64,000 nt of DNA from positions 248,001 to 312,000 of the forward strand of contig CAVWPS010000002.1 of the NCBI GenBank assembly GCA_963756975.1, read 5' to 3'. The DNA comes from CAVRQM01 sp963756975 (GTDB taxonomy: Bacteria > Pseudomonadota > Alphaproteobacteria > Acetobacterales > Acetobacteraceae). The notes below the pieces were generated by a model, which was given only the letters and a program-made list of their open reading frames with translations, was not told the DNA's origin and did not search any database. Of this stretch, positions 17,680-26,876 are shown piece after piece. A program made the position numbers and the translations under genes. Position 1 is the stretch's first letter. Each line of letters opens with the position of its first letter.

Positions 17680-17706
17680 AGTTTTTTCGCGTCCAGGGAA
17701 AAAACT
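17680..17706. promoter_or_regulatory. Inverted repeat AGTTTTTTC-9-GAAAAAACT in divergent promoter (candidate operator)
   Basis: Perfect 9-bp arms at 17680-17688 and 17698-17706 stand out as the only A/T-rich sequence in the region. The element lies between the ADP-ribosylglycohydrolase-like gene and the SorC-type regulator, 47 bases before the regulator start. Position and symmetry suit an autoregulatory operator for the SorC protein, possibly acting on both divergent transcripts. Confidence 0.5.
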
Positions 17707-17752
17707 ACAATGGAACTTGCGGTCGGCGATGCCGGTCACTTGCAGGAGGAGG

Positions 17753-18694
17753 ATGCCGGGACTCGCCGCGCGCGCCGCGTGGCTGTACCACGCCGGCAGC
17801 CTGACCCAATCCCAGGTCGCCGAGAAACTCGGCGTGACCAATGCCAAGGCGCACCGTCTGATCGCGCGCGCCACCCGTGCCGGGCATGTGCGCGTGTTCG
17901 TCGAGGGGCCGATCGGCTCCTGCATCGCGTCCGAACAGGCGCTGTCCGAGCACTATGATCTGACGATGTGCCGCGTGGTGCCGACGCTGCACGACGACGC
18001 GCTACCGCTGCGTGAACTGGGGATGGCGGCGGGCGCGTACCTGCTCGACGTGCTGGAGCGCGACCACCACCGGCTGATCGGTGTCGGCCATGGCCGCACG
18101 CTCGCCGCCGCGATCGACCAGCTGCCCCGCCTGCCCTGCCCGCATCTGCGGCTGGTGAGCCTGATCGGCGGACTGCCGCGCCGCCACCGGGCCAACCCGT
18201 TCGAGGTGATCGACCGGTTCGCCGACAAGACCGGTGCGGAGGCGTTCCTGATGCCGGTGCCGATGTTCGCGCGCGACGCCGGCGATACGGCGGTGCTGCG
18301 GCGGCAGGTCGGCGTCGACGAGACGCTGGCGCTGGCCGCCGAGGCGAGCCTGCTGGTGCTGGGCGTCGGCTCGCTCGGGCCGAACGCGTTCCTGTCCCGT
18401 GCGGGCGTGATGACGGAGGCCGAACTGGCCGAAGTCCACGCCGCCGGCGCCAAGGGCGAAATCCTCGGCTACTGCTACGACGCGCACGGCGGGCTGGTGG
18501 AGACGCCATTGCACGACCGCGTCGTCGGACTGCGCCTGCCGCCGCCGCGTGCGGGCCGCCCCGATGTGGTCGCGGTCGCCGGCGGTGCCGAAAAGGTCCA
18601 CGCCATCAATGCCGTGTTGCGGAGCCATCTGCTGAGCGGCCTGATCACCGACGAGCTGACCGCGCGCCTGCTCGTCGCTGCCATCGAACCATGA
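17753..18694 (+). CDS. SorC/EryD-type sugar-binding transcriptional regulator
   Basis: The 313-residue regulator has an N-terminal helix-turn-helix (AAWLYHAGSLTQSQVAEKLG then TNAKAHRLIARA) and a C-terminal sugar-isomerase-like effector domain with GVGHGRTLAAAIDQLP and LVLGVGSLGPNAFL. Family members such as EryD and DeoR/SorC repress catabolic operons and are released by a phosphorylated sugar. The strong AGGAGGAGG sequence directly before ATG 17753 supports this start, although spacing is tight; an in-frame ATG at 17729 would add eight residues. It is the first gene of the long transport/catabolism operon, 27 bases before the binding-protein gene, and probably its local repressor. Confidence 0.88.
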   Translation: MPGLAARAAWLYHAGSLTQSQVAEKLGVTNAKAHRLIARATRAGHVRVFVEGPIGSCIASEQALSEHYDLTMCRVVPTLHDDALPLRELGMAAGAYLLDVLERDHHRLIGVGHGRTLAAAIDQLPRLPCPHLRLVSLIGGLPRRHRANPFEVIDRFADKTGAEAFLMPVPMFARDAGDTAVLRRQVGVDETLALAAEASLLVLGVGSLGPNAFLSRAGVMTEAELAEVHAAGAKGEILGYCYDAHGGLVETPLHDRVVGLRLPPPRAGRPDVVAVAGGAEKVHAINAVLRSHLLSGLITDELTARLLVAAIEP

Positions 18695-18721
18695 CGCGCG
18701 GATAGAACAGGGAGAGTTGCG

Positions 18722-20161
18722 ATGAACGAGAAAGCCAGGGATCTCGCCGCCGCGTTCGAGGCGGGCAAGATCGGCCGGCGCGAGCTGGTGAAACGTCTGT
18801 CCGCGATCGGCATCACCGCCGCCGCGGTCGGCGCGATCATGGGCGAGGCCGCGACGAACGCCTACGCCGCCGACTTCGACATGATGGCCCACAAGGGCGA
18901 GGCGATTAAGCTGCTGCTGAACAAGCATCCTTATGCCGACGCGATGATCGCCGACCTCGAGAGCTTCAAGAAGGCGTCGGGCATCGATGTCACGTACGAC
19001 ATTTTCCCGGAGGACGTGTACTTCGACAAGGTGACGGCCGCCCTGTCGTCGCGCAGCAGCGAATACGACGCGTTCATGACCGGTGCGTATCAGACCTGGC
19101 AGTACGGCCCCGCCGGATGGTGCGCCGACCTGAACGAGTACATCCAGGACCCGAAGAAGACCGCCGCCGCGTACAACTGGAACGACGTGCTGCCGGGCCT
19201 GCGCGCCTCGACCGCGTGGTCGGGCAAGCCGGGCGACGCGCTCGGTGGCCCGGGTGCGAAGCAATGGTGCGTGCCGTGGGGCTTCGAGGCCAACAACGTC
19301 ACGTACAACAAGCGCATCTTCGACAAGGTCGGCGTCCAGATGCCGAAGAACCTGCCGGAGATGCTCGATACGGCGGCGAAGGTGCAGAAGGATAACGGCG
19401 GCGGCTACGGCATCGGCGTGCGCGGCAGCCGGTCGTGGGCGACGATCCACCCGGGCTTCCTGTCCGGCTATACCAACTACGGCGCGAAGGACTTCGTGCA
19501 GGTCGACGGCAAGCTGAAGGCCGCGATGAACAGCCCGGAGAGCAAGACGTTCACCAAGCTCTGGGTGAAGATGATCCAGGATAGCGGCCCGAAGGAGTGG
19601 GCGACCTACACCTGGTATCGCGTCGGCCAGGACCTCGGCGCCGGGCAGTCCGGCATGATCTACGACGCCGACATTCTCGGCTACTTCCAGGACGGCGACC
19701 CGAAGAACAAGGAGAAGGACAACCTCGCCTTCGCCGCGTTCGCCGCCAACCCGGAGGCCAAGGACGTCACGGCCAACGTGTGGATCTGGTCGCTCGCGAT
19801 GTCCAACTTCTCGCAGAAGAAGGACGCGGCCTGGTATTTCATGCAGTGGGCGACGGGCACCGACCATCTGCTGTTCGGCGCGCGGAAGATGGACATGGTG
19901 AACCCGATCCGGCAGTCGGTGTGGGACGATCCGGAGTTCAAGACGAAGATCGGCCACTACACGGGGTATCTGGGGCAATACGCGCAGACCGCTCCGAAGG
20001 CGCAGATCTACTTCACGCCGCAGCCGCTGTTCTTCAACCTGACGACGGACTGGGCGGCGGCGCTGCAGCGGATGGTCGCCAACGAGATCCCGGTCGATGA
20101 TGGCCTGGACCAGCTGGCGGCGACGTTCGACCGGCAGCTGAAGCAGGCTGGCCTGGGCTAA
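18722..20161 (+). CDS. ABC transporter extracellular sugar/polyol-binding protein
   Basis: The 479-residue family 1 extracellular solute-binding protein begins with a segment GRRELVKRLSAIGITAAAV that resembles a twin-arginine or long Sec signal, with cleavage likely after TNAYA. The mature part has the two-lobe pattern of maltose/glycerol-type binding proteins, for example DVTYDIFPEDVYFDKVTAAL, YDAFMTGAYQTWQYGP and a tail AAALQRMVANEIPVDDGLDQ. AGGGAGAG lies six bases before the ATG. Size and the neighbouring two-ATPase arrangement recall the rhizobial glycerol/polyol importers. The bound sugar cannot be read from sequence. Confidence 0.87.
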   Translation: MNEKARDLAAAFEAGKIGRRELVKRLSAIGITAAAVGAIMGEAATNAYAADFDMMAHKGEAIKLLLNKHPYADAMIADLESFKKASGIDVTYDIFPEDVYFDKVTAALSSRSSEYDAFMTGAYQTWQYGPAGWCADLNEYIQDPKKTAAAYNWNDVLPGLRASTAWSGKPGDALGGPGAKQWCVPWGFEANNVTYNKRIFDKVGVQMPKNLPEMLDTAAKVQKDNGGGYGIGVRGSRSWATIHPGFLSGYTNYGAKDFVQVDGKLKAAMNSPESKTFTKLWVKMIQDSGPKEWATYTWYRVGQDLGAGQSGMIYDADILGYFQDGDPKNKEKDNLAFAAFAANPEAKDVTANVWIWSLAMSNFSQKKDAAWYFMQWATGTDHLLFGARKMDMVNPIRQSVWDDPEFKTKIGHYTGYLGQYAQTAPKAQIYFTPQPLFFNLTTDWAAALQRMVANEIPVDDGLDQLAATFDRQLKQAGLG

Positions 20162-20176
20162 GACTTTCTCGCAGCA

Positions 20177-20253
20177 CCCCTCACCCCGGCCCTCTCCCAG
20201 TGGGAGAGGGAGAAGCGAAAGCCCTCTCCCTCGGGAGAGGGTTGGGTGAGGGG
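20177..20253. repeat. Interspersed palindromic repeat, copy B (two inverted units)
   Basis: The unit at 20177-20210 (CCCCTCACCCCGGCCCTCTC, then hairpin) is followed 11 bases later by the inverse unit at 20222-20253 ending GGGTTGGGTGAGGGG. These are the same two units as copy A at 11453-11552, but in the opposite mutual order. It lies inside the transport operon between the binding protein and first permease, where its hairpins could protect the upstream mRNA or damp downstream expression. Confidence 0.8.
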
Positions 20254-20282
20254 TTCGTCGACCACCACTTGGGATTTCGCCG

Positions 20283-21201
20283 ATGTCCGACACCGCCATC
20301 AAAACACGCCAGTCCGGCCCATCGTTCATGCGCTGGCTGCCGTACGCGCTGAGCCTGCCGGCGCTGATCGTGTGCATCGGCATTCTGGTCCCGTTCTTCA
20401 CCGCCGCGTATTACAGCCTGCAACGCTACATGCTCTCGATGCCGTACATGCGCGGCTTCATCGGCATCCAGAACTACGTCGACTTCATCCACGACCCGGA
20501 ATTCTGGAACACCGTCAAAGTCTCGATGATCTACACGGCGTCGACCGTGATCGTGGAGCTTCTGCTCGGGCTCGGGATCGCGATGCTGCTGCGGGAGCGC
20601 ACGCGGTTCAACAACATCGCCTCGGTCGCGTTGCTGCTGCCGCTGATGTGCGCGCCGGCGCTTGGCCGCCCTGATGTGGAAGCTGATGACCGACAGCAAT
20701 TTCGGCGTGCTGCAATGGGCGATCGGCCATATCGGCATCCACAATTTTCGCTGGGCGTCGTCGTCGTCGTCGGCGATGTTCACCGTCGTGCTGATCGACG
20801 TCTGGGTCTACACGCCGTTCATGATGGTGCTGCTGCTGGCGGGGCTGCGGTCGCTGCCGCCGCAACCGTTCGAGGCGGCGAAGCTCGACGGCGTGCCCGG
20901 CTGGTTCGTGTTCCTGCGCATCACGCTGCCGATGCTGACGCCATACCTCATCACGGCGACGCTGTTCCGCCTGCTCGACAGCATCCAGCAATTCGACATC
21001 GTGTATGCGATGACCCAAGGCGGCCCCGGCAACTCGCTGCTGCTGTTCCAGGTGCAGGCGTATCTGGACTTCTTCACCTACCAGAACGTCGCGCGCGCGG
21101 CCGCGCTGATGATGATCCTGTGGGCGATCACCTACATCCTGTCGAACGTGTTCGTGCGGCAGATGCGCCGCCTGCGGGAGCGCACCCATGCGAGCGCCTG
21201 A
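20283..21201 (+). CDS. Sugar ABC transporter permease, MalF/UgpA type (one frameshift)
   Basis: The inner-membrane permease is about 305 residues after correction. Membrane segments begin with LPYALSLPALIVCIGILVPF. The coupling EAA motif is FEAAKLDGVPGWFVFLRITL, near residue 200. An extra base near 20662 breaks LMCAPAL/AALMWKLM; both halves are otherwise intact and in the expected order. It would form the membrane pore with the next permease, which it overlaps by 14 bases. It is preceded by palindromic repeat copy B. Confidence 0.85.
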
Positions 21202-22045
21202 CATCCTGCCGCGCGTGCTGCGCGGCCTCGCGATCACGATCGTCCTGATCTTCTTCCTGTTCCCGATCGCGTGGATCATCATGATGTCGTTCCAGACGAA
21301 CGACATCATCCTGAGCACCACGCCCCGGCCGTTCCAGGGCCTGACGCTGTCGAACTACCGGACGTTGTTCTCCGGCACGCTGGACACCGGATCCGGCACG
21401 CAAACGGTCGACTTCCTCCGCAACCTCGGCAACTCGGTGCTGCTGGCGACGGTGTCGGTGATCATCTCGCTCATCCTCGGCGTGCCGGCGGCGTACGCGT
21501 TCGCGCGATTCCGGTTCCGGCTCGGCGAGGACATCGCGTTCACCCTGCTGAGCTTCCGCTTCGCGCCGCCGCTGCTCGTGCTGCTGCCGCTGTCGCTGTA
21601 TTTCCAGGATCTCGGCCTGTCGAACACGTATGTCGGGCTGATCTGGGTCTACCAGCTCATCACGCTGCCGCTGATCCTGTGGATCGTGCGCGGGTATTTC
21701 GAGGATGCGAGCCCGGACATCGAATACGCGTATCGCGTCGACGGACATTCGTGGTGGCGCGGTTTTACCCGCATCGCGATCCCGCTCGCCAAACCGGGCA
21801 TCGCGGCGGCGGCGTTGCTGAGCTTCATCTTCGCCTGGAACAACTTCGTCTTCGCGCTCGTGCTCGCGTCCGCCGACAAGCAGCCGGTCACGGTCGGCGC
21901 GCTCGCGTTCATCACGCAGGCCGGTTTGCCGTACGGCCTGATCGCGGCGGCCATCGTGCTGTCGATCCTGCCGACGCTGGCGCTGGCGCTATACGCACAG
22001 AAATGGCTGGTCGAGGGCCTCAGTTTGGGAGCGGTCAAGGGATGA
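21188..22045 (+). CDS. Sugar ABC transporter permease, MalG/UgpE type
   Basis: The 285-residue permease has six predicted membrane spans. It starts MRAPDILPRVLRGLAITIV and has the first-span motif FLFPIAWIIMMSFQTNDII typical of the MalG branch. The EAA coupling loop is YRVDGHSWWRGFTRIAIPLA. It overlaps the previous permease by 14 bases and the first ATPase gene by 4, so subunits are made together. No anomaly is seen. Confidence 0.9.
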   Translation: MRAPDILPRVLRGLAITIVLIFFLFPIAWIIMMSFQTNDIILSTTPRPFQGLTLSNYRTLFSGTLDTGSGTQTVDFLRNLGNSVLLATVSVIISLILGVPAAYAFARFRFRLGEDIAFTLLSFRFAPPLLVLLPLSLYFQDLGLSNTYVGLIWVYQLITLPLILWIVRGYFEDASPDIEYAYRVDGHSWWRGFTRIAIPLAKPGIAAAALLSFIFAWNNFVFALVLASADKQPVTVGALAFITQAGLPYGLIAAAIVLSILPTLALALYAQKWLVEGLSLGAVKG

Positions 22046-23130
22046 GTACCGGTCTGAGTGTCCGCGACCTGCACGTAAAGTTCGGCAAGACGGAGCTTTT
22101 GCGCGGCATCGACCTGGAGGTGGCACCGGGCGAAACTCTCGTTCTGTTCGGGCCGTCCGGCGGCGGCAAGACGGTGCTGCTGCGGGCGATCGCGGGGCTG
22201 GAACCGGCGGCGCGCTGCGTGGTCGAGATCGAGGGGCGCGACGTGACCGGCATGGGCCCCGAGGGGCGCGGCATCGGCATGGCGTTCCAGAATTTTGCCC
22301 TCTACCCGCACATGCCCGCACGGGCGAACATCTCGAGTCCGCTCGAGGCGAAAGGCCTGAGTGCGGCCGAGACGACCGAGAAGGTCGATGCCGTCGCCAA
22401 GCTGTTGAAGATCACGCATGTGCTCGGCCATGCGCCGCGCGAACTGTCGAACGGGCAAAAGCAGCGCACGGCACTGGCGCGCGCCCTGGTCGGCAACCCG
22501 CGCGTGCTGCTGCTGGACGATCCGCTGCGCAACGTGGACGCGAAACTGCGCTACGAAATGCGGCTCGAACTGCCGCGCCTGCTGCGGCGCGCGGGGGCGG
22601 CGACGATCTACGTCAGCCAGGATTACCGCGAAGCGATGGCGCTCGGCGACCGGGTCGCGATCCTGCTCGACGGAAGGCTCGCGATGGTGGCACCGCCCGA
22701 GCAGGTCTACGACCGCCCCGCCTCCGTCGCGGTCGCCCGTCTGTTCGGCGATCCGCCGATCAACCTGCTGCCGGCGACGGTCAGCGGCGGCCGGGTGAGT
22801 GCCGGCGAGCTTTCGGTCGATCTGCACGGTGTGCCCGCCGGCATTTCGCTACTGCTGGGCGTCCGGCCCGAAACATTGCGCCTGCTGCATTCCGCGGAAC
22901 CCGGTGCGGCACCGGCGACGGTCGTCGCGGTGACACCGTTGCACGAACGGCTGGTGATCCTGCTGCGGACCGCCACGGGCACCGAAATCGTGGCGTCGGT
23001 CGTCGGCGACGCGCCCGCATCCGGCGCATCCGTCTGGGTTGCCGCCGATCCCGGTGCCGCGTTGCTGTTCGACGCGGGCACGGGTTTGCTGATCGAGCCG
23101 CACACCGAACTGACGGAGATCGCGGCGTGA
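22042..23130 (+). CDS. Sugar ABC transporter ATPase 1 (GlpS-like, altered catalytic residues)
   Basis: The 362-residue MalK/UgpC-type ATPase has a C-terminal TOBE-like region. Walker A is FGPSGGGKT (36-44) and the Q-loop AFQNFALYP. Three consensus positions differ: the signature is LSNGQ with Asn137, the Walker B glutamate is Asp160 (LLLDDPLRNVD), and the switch histidine is Gln193 (VSQDYREAM). I recall the same pattern from the GlpS subunit of glycerol importers, so this is probably the degenerate half of a heterodimer with ATPase 2 rather than damage. It overlaps both neighbours by 4 bases. Confidence 0.85.
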   Translation: MSTGLSVRDLHVKFGKTELLRGIDLEVAPGETLVLFGPSGGGKTVLLRAIAGLEPAARCVVEIEGRDVTGMGPEGRGIGMAFQNFALYPHMPARANISSPLEAKGLSAAETTEKVDAVAKLLKITHVLGHAPRELSNGQKQRTALARALVGNPRVLLLDDPLRNVDAKLRYEMRLELPRLLRRAGAATIYVSQDYREAMALGDRVAILLDGRLAMVAPPEQVYDRPASVAVARLFGDPPINLLPATVSGGRVSAGELSVDLHGVPAGISLLLGVRPETLRLLHSAEPGAAPATVVAVTPLHERLVILLRTATGTEIVASVVGDAPASGASVWVAADPGAALLFDAGTGLLIEPHTELTEIAA

Positions 23131-24242
23131 GCCTCAACATCGCCCATGTCGACAAGATCTACGCGGGCAAGCACGGCAAGCAGGTGCACGCGGTGCAGGC
23201 GCTCGAACTCGAAGTCGCGGACGGCGAGCTGGTCGCACTGCTCGGGTCGTCCGGCTGCGGCAAGACATCGACGCTGCGGATGATCGCCGGGTTCGAGGAG
23301 GTGTCGAGCGGCACGATCACGTTGGCCGGGCGGCGCATCGACGGCCTGCCGCCGGCGCGGCGGAAAGTGGCGATGGCGTTCGAGGGTTACGCGCTGTACC
23401 CGCCGCTGACGGTGCGGGAAAACATCGGCTTCGGCCTGGAGGACCGGTCGCGTGGCGTCGACCGCGCGGAGGCGATGCGGCGGGTGGCGCAGATGTCGGA
23501 CATGCTGGAGATCGGGCCGATCCTGGACCGCCGTCCGGGCGCGTTGTCCGGCGGGCAGCAACAGCGCGCGTCGCTCGCACGCGCGCTGGCCCGCGACGCC
23601 GATCTGCATCTGCTGGACGAGCCGATGGGGCAGCTGGAGCCGCAATTGCGCGCGGTGCTGCGCGGCCGGGTGAAGGCGGCGTTGAAGGCGCGCGGGCTGA
23701 CGGCGGTGCTGGTGACGCACGACCAGACGGAGGCCAACGCGATGGCCGACCGGATCGCGATCATGGAAGGCGGCGTGCTGCAGCAGTATGGCCCACCGGA
23801 CACGCTGCGCGACCGGCCGGCCAACCTGTACGTGGCGACGTTCCTGGGCGAGCCGCCGATGAACGCGATGTCGGCGATCGTGGCCCAGGGCGCGCTGGCG
23901 CTGGAGGATGCACCGGGACAGCTGGTGCGTCTGCCCGGCGTGCCGCTGCCGGCGGACGGGGCCAAAGTCGTGCTCGGCGTGCGGCCGCACCGGATCGTGC
24001 TCGGGCGCGGCGAGTTGAACGGAAATGTCGTGTCCAACCAGTGGCTCGGCGACCAGGCCCATGTCGTGATCGAGCTCGGGCCGCGCGTCATCGTCGCCGT
24101 CGCGCATCACCGGGTCGCGGCGCGTGTCGGCGAGGATATGGCGTTCGGCTTTGCGCCCGAGGACGCGCATGTGTTCGACGCGGCGACCGGTCACGCGCTG
24201 GCGCACGGCCACAGCGCCGCCGCGATCTACCACCACCCATGA
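23127..24242 (+). CDS. Sugar ABC transporter ATPase 2 (GlpT-like)
   Basis: The 371-residue ATPase partner of ATPase 1 starts at GTG 23127 (GTGA overlap). It has Walker A GSSGCGKT (40-47), signature LSGGQQQR, Walker B LHLLDEPMGQLEP with intact Glu and switch His in VTHDQTEA. The Q-loop glutamine is replaced by Glu86 (AFEGYALYP). The C-terminal TOBE domain contains VVLGVRPHRIVLGRGE. Together the two ATPases give one nearly canonical and one degenerate site set, as in the GlpST type of importer. It overlaps the kinase gene by 4 bases. Confidence 0.87.
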   Translation: MSLNIAHVDKIYAGKHGKQVHAVQALELEVADGELVALLGSSGCGKTSTLRMIAGFEEVSSGTITLAGRRIDGLPPARRKVAMAFEGYALYPPLTVRENIGFGLEDRSRGVDRAEAMRRVAQMSDMLEIGPILDRRPGALSGGQQQRASLARALARDADLHLLDEPMGQLEPQLRAVLRGRVKAALKARGLTAVLVTHDQTEANAMADRIAIMEGGVLQQYGPPDTLRDRPANLYVATFLGEPPMNAMSAIVAQGALALEDAPGQLVRLPGVPLPADGAKVVLGVRPHRIVLGRGELNGNVVSNQWLGDQAHVVIELGPRVIVAVAHHRVAARVGEDMAFGFAPEDAHVFDAATGHALAHGHSAAAIYHHP

Positions 24243-25820
24243 CCCGCCCGCTCATCGTCGCGATCGACAGCGGCACGTCCGTCGTGAAGGCCGTCGCGTT
24301 CGACACCAACGGATTGCAGGTGGCGGCGGCGGCCCGGCCGAATGCATACGAGCTGCTTGCGGGCGGCGGTGCCGAACAGGACATGACCCGCAGCTGGGCG
24401 GATGTGTGCGCGGTGTTGCGCGAACTCACCACGGACCTCGCTGCGAGATTTCCAGATTCGCGGATCGAGATGCTGGCGGTGACCGGCCAGGGCGACGGCT
24501 CGTGGCTGGTCGACGCCGACGGGCAGCCGGTCGGTCAAGGGCTGGCTGTGGCTCGACGCGCGCGGGGCCGCGATCGTCGAGGATCTGACCGCGAGCGGGG
24601 CGGCGCAGGCGGCGTTCGCCTACACCGGAACCGGCCTCGCCGCGTGCCAGCAGGTGGCGCAGTTGCTGTGGCGGGAGGCGCATGTTCCGGGACAGCTCGC
24701 CGCCGCCGCCGCGTCGCTGCATCCGAAAGACTTCCTGTATCTGCGCCTGACCGGCGAAGTCGCGACCAGCCCGGACGAGGGCACGTTCACGTTCGGCGAC
24801 TTCCGCACGCGCGGCTATCGCGACGAGGTGCTGGAGGCGCTCGACATCGAACGGTTCCGGCGCCTGCTGCCGCCGATCGTCGATGGGACGACGACATCGC
24901 ATCCGCTGACGGCGCGCGCGGCGGAGGCGACCGGGCTGCCGGCAGGGCTTCCCGTCGTGCTGGGCTACGTCGATGTCGCGTGCACGACGCTGGGTGCCGG
25001 TATTTACGGCTGCGGGACCGAGGCCGGCGTGACCATCGTGGGGTCGACCGGGATGCACATCCGGCTCGTGTCGGACACCGCGCATGTCGTGCCCTCGCCC
25101 GCCATGACCGGCTACTGCATGGCGTTCCCGGTGCCCGGCCACACGTTGCAGGCGCAGAGCAACATGGCGTCCACGCTCAACATCGACTGGATCGCGGACC
25201 TCGCGATCGAGGCGGCGGCGATGGCGAGCGGCGGCTACGTGTCGCGCGCCGCGGTGCTGAAATCGCTCGATCAAGGCGTCGGCAACGCGCGGCCGGGGTC
25301 GATCGTGTACCACCCGTTCATATCGACCGCCGGCGAGCGCGGGCCGTTCACCGACGCGTTCGCGCGGGCGGGCTTGTTCGGGCTGGATCAGAACGTGAAG
25401 TTCATGGACCTCGCACGGGGGATCTACGAGGGGCTGTGTTTCGCGGCGCGCGATTGCTACGTCGCCATCGGCGGCGCGCCGGCCGAAATCCGGGTGACCG
25501 GCGGGGCCGCGCGCAGCCATCCCTTGCGCGCCATTCTGGCCGCCGTGCTGGACCGCCCGTTGCGCGCGGCGGCGCACGAGGAAGCGGGGGCCGCCGGGGC
25601 CGCGATGATCGCCGCCGTGCAGCAGGGCGTGTTCCCCGACATGCAAGCATGCGCCGCCGCGTGGATCGCGCCGCGTCCCGCAGCGACCGTCGAGCCGGAC
25701 GCGGCACTCGTGTCGCTGTACGACCGCCTGTTCCCGATCTACCGCGATGCCTATCACGCCATGCCGGCCCTGTGGCGCCGGTTCCAGGCCGCCCACCAGA
25801 CGGAGTTGCCCGATGCCTGA
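24239..25820 (+). CDS. FGGY-family carbohydrate kinase, erythritol-kinase (EryA)-like (one frameshift)
   Basis: The FGGY kinase is about 526 residues after correction. The N-terminal phosphate loop is AIDSGTSVVKAVAFDTNG; the segments NAYELLAGGGAEQDMTRSWA and AVTGQGDGSWLVDADGQP closely match my memory of EryA-type erythritol kinases. The C-terminal FGGY signature region reads RVTGGAARSHPLRAILAAVL. An extra G at 24539-24541 breaks GQG/WLWLDARG. With the SorC regulator this suggests a tetritol or similar polyol phosphorylated on entry. The eryB and eryC companions of the classical erythritol pathway are absent, so the substrate is probably different. It overlaps ATPase 2 and the dehydrogenase gene. 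Confidence 0.8.
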
Positions 25821-26874
25821 ACCGCGCACCACGGTTTGCGAGGTCGCCGTCGTGGGCGACAACTTCATGCTCTCGGAACGGTTCGCCGACGCGATCGCCG
25901 CGTCGTGCGGCGACCGGGTTCGCGTCCGCACGATGACCATGCCGTGGCCGGACGAGCCGATGGAGCACGGCTACGCGAAGGCCGGGATGGACGGCCTGAA
26001 GGAGTATCAGGGTGAGGCCGACGAGATCGTCGCGTTCACCGGCGACGCCGAGGTGCTGGTGACGCAGCTGGCCCCGCTGTCGGCGGCGATGATGGACCGG
26101 TTGCCGAAGCTGAAGCTGGTCGCCGTGTCGCGCGGCGGGCCGGTCAACATCGACATGGCGGCGGCGCGCGAGCGCGGCATCCGCGTTTGCAACACGCCGG
26201 GCCGCAACGCGAGCGCGGTCGCGGAATTCGCGATCGGCGCGATCCTGGCGGAGACGAGGCTGATCCGCGCCGGGCACGAGGCGTTGCGCGCCGGCAACTG
26301 GCGCGGCGACCTGTACCGCGCGGACCGGACCGGGCGCGAGTTGTCGGAGATGACGGTCGGCGTGATCGGCTACGGCCAGATCGGCACGCGCGTGGTGAAG
26401 CTGCTCAAGGCGTTCGGGTGCAGAATCGTGGTCGCCGATCCGTACGTGCAGATTTCGGCGCAGGATCGCGCGGACGGGATCGAGCATGTCGGGCTCGAGC
26501 GGTTGATCGAGGTGTCGGACGTGATCACCTTGCACAGCCGGGTGACGGCGGAGACGACGAAGTTCATCGGGGCGGCGCAGTTCGCGGCGATGAAGCCGGG
26601 TACGATCTTCGTCAATACCGCGCGCGGGCCGATGGTGGATTACGACGCGCTGTACGAGGCGCTGGTCTCGGGGCATCTCGGCGGCGCGATGCTGGAGACG
26701 TTCGCGGTCGAGCCGGTGCCCGTCGATTGGCCGTTGCTGCAACTGCCGAACGTGACGATCACGCCGCATATCGCCGGCGCCTCGGTCAAGACGATCACGA
26801 TCGCCGCCGAGGGTGCGGCCGAGGAGGTGCGTCGGTATATCTCCGGCGAGCCGCCACTGAACCCGAGCAACTGA
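25813..26874 (+). CDS. D-isomer-specific 2-hydroxyacid dehydrogenase family protein
   Basis: The 353-residue NAD-dependent dehydrogenase is of the phosphoglycerate-dehydrogenase type. The nucleotide-binding loop is GVIGYGQIGTRVVKLLKAFG. Catalytic residues are likely Arg in VNTARGP, Glu in FAVEP and His in TITPHIAGAS, the usual Arg-Glu-His triad. The catalytic domain opens EVAVVGDNFMLSERF. ATG 25813 overlaps the kinase stop. In the operon it could oxidise or reduce a phosphorylated 2-hydroxy or 2-keto sugar acid between the kinase and the aldolase steps (inference). Confidence 0.87.
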   Translation: MPEPRTTVCEVAVVGDNFMLSERFADAIAASCGDRVRVRTMTMPWPDEPMEHGYAKAGMDGLKEYQGEADEIVAFTGDAEVLVTQLAPLSAAMMDRLPKLKLVAVSRGGPVNIDMAAARERGIRVCNTPGRNASAVAEFAIGAILAETRLIRAGHEALRAGNWRGDLYRADRTGRELSEMTVGVIGYGQIGTRVVKLLKAFGCRIVVADPYVQISAQDRADGIEHVGLERLIEVSDVITLHSRVTAETTKFIGAAQFAAMKPGTIFVNTARGPMVDYDALYEALVSGHLGGAMLETFAVEPVPVDWPLLQLPNVTITPHIAGASVKTITIAAEGAAEEVRRYISGEPPLNPSN

Positions 26875-26876
26875 CG

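Noticed and set aside
18002..20401. About 800-codon open frame on the minus strand
   Set aside because: It is antisense to the SorC regulator and binding-protein genes, which have clear families on the plus strand. Its own translation shows no family.
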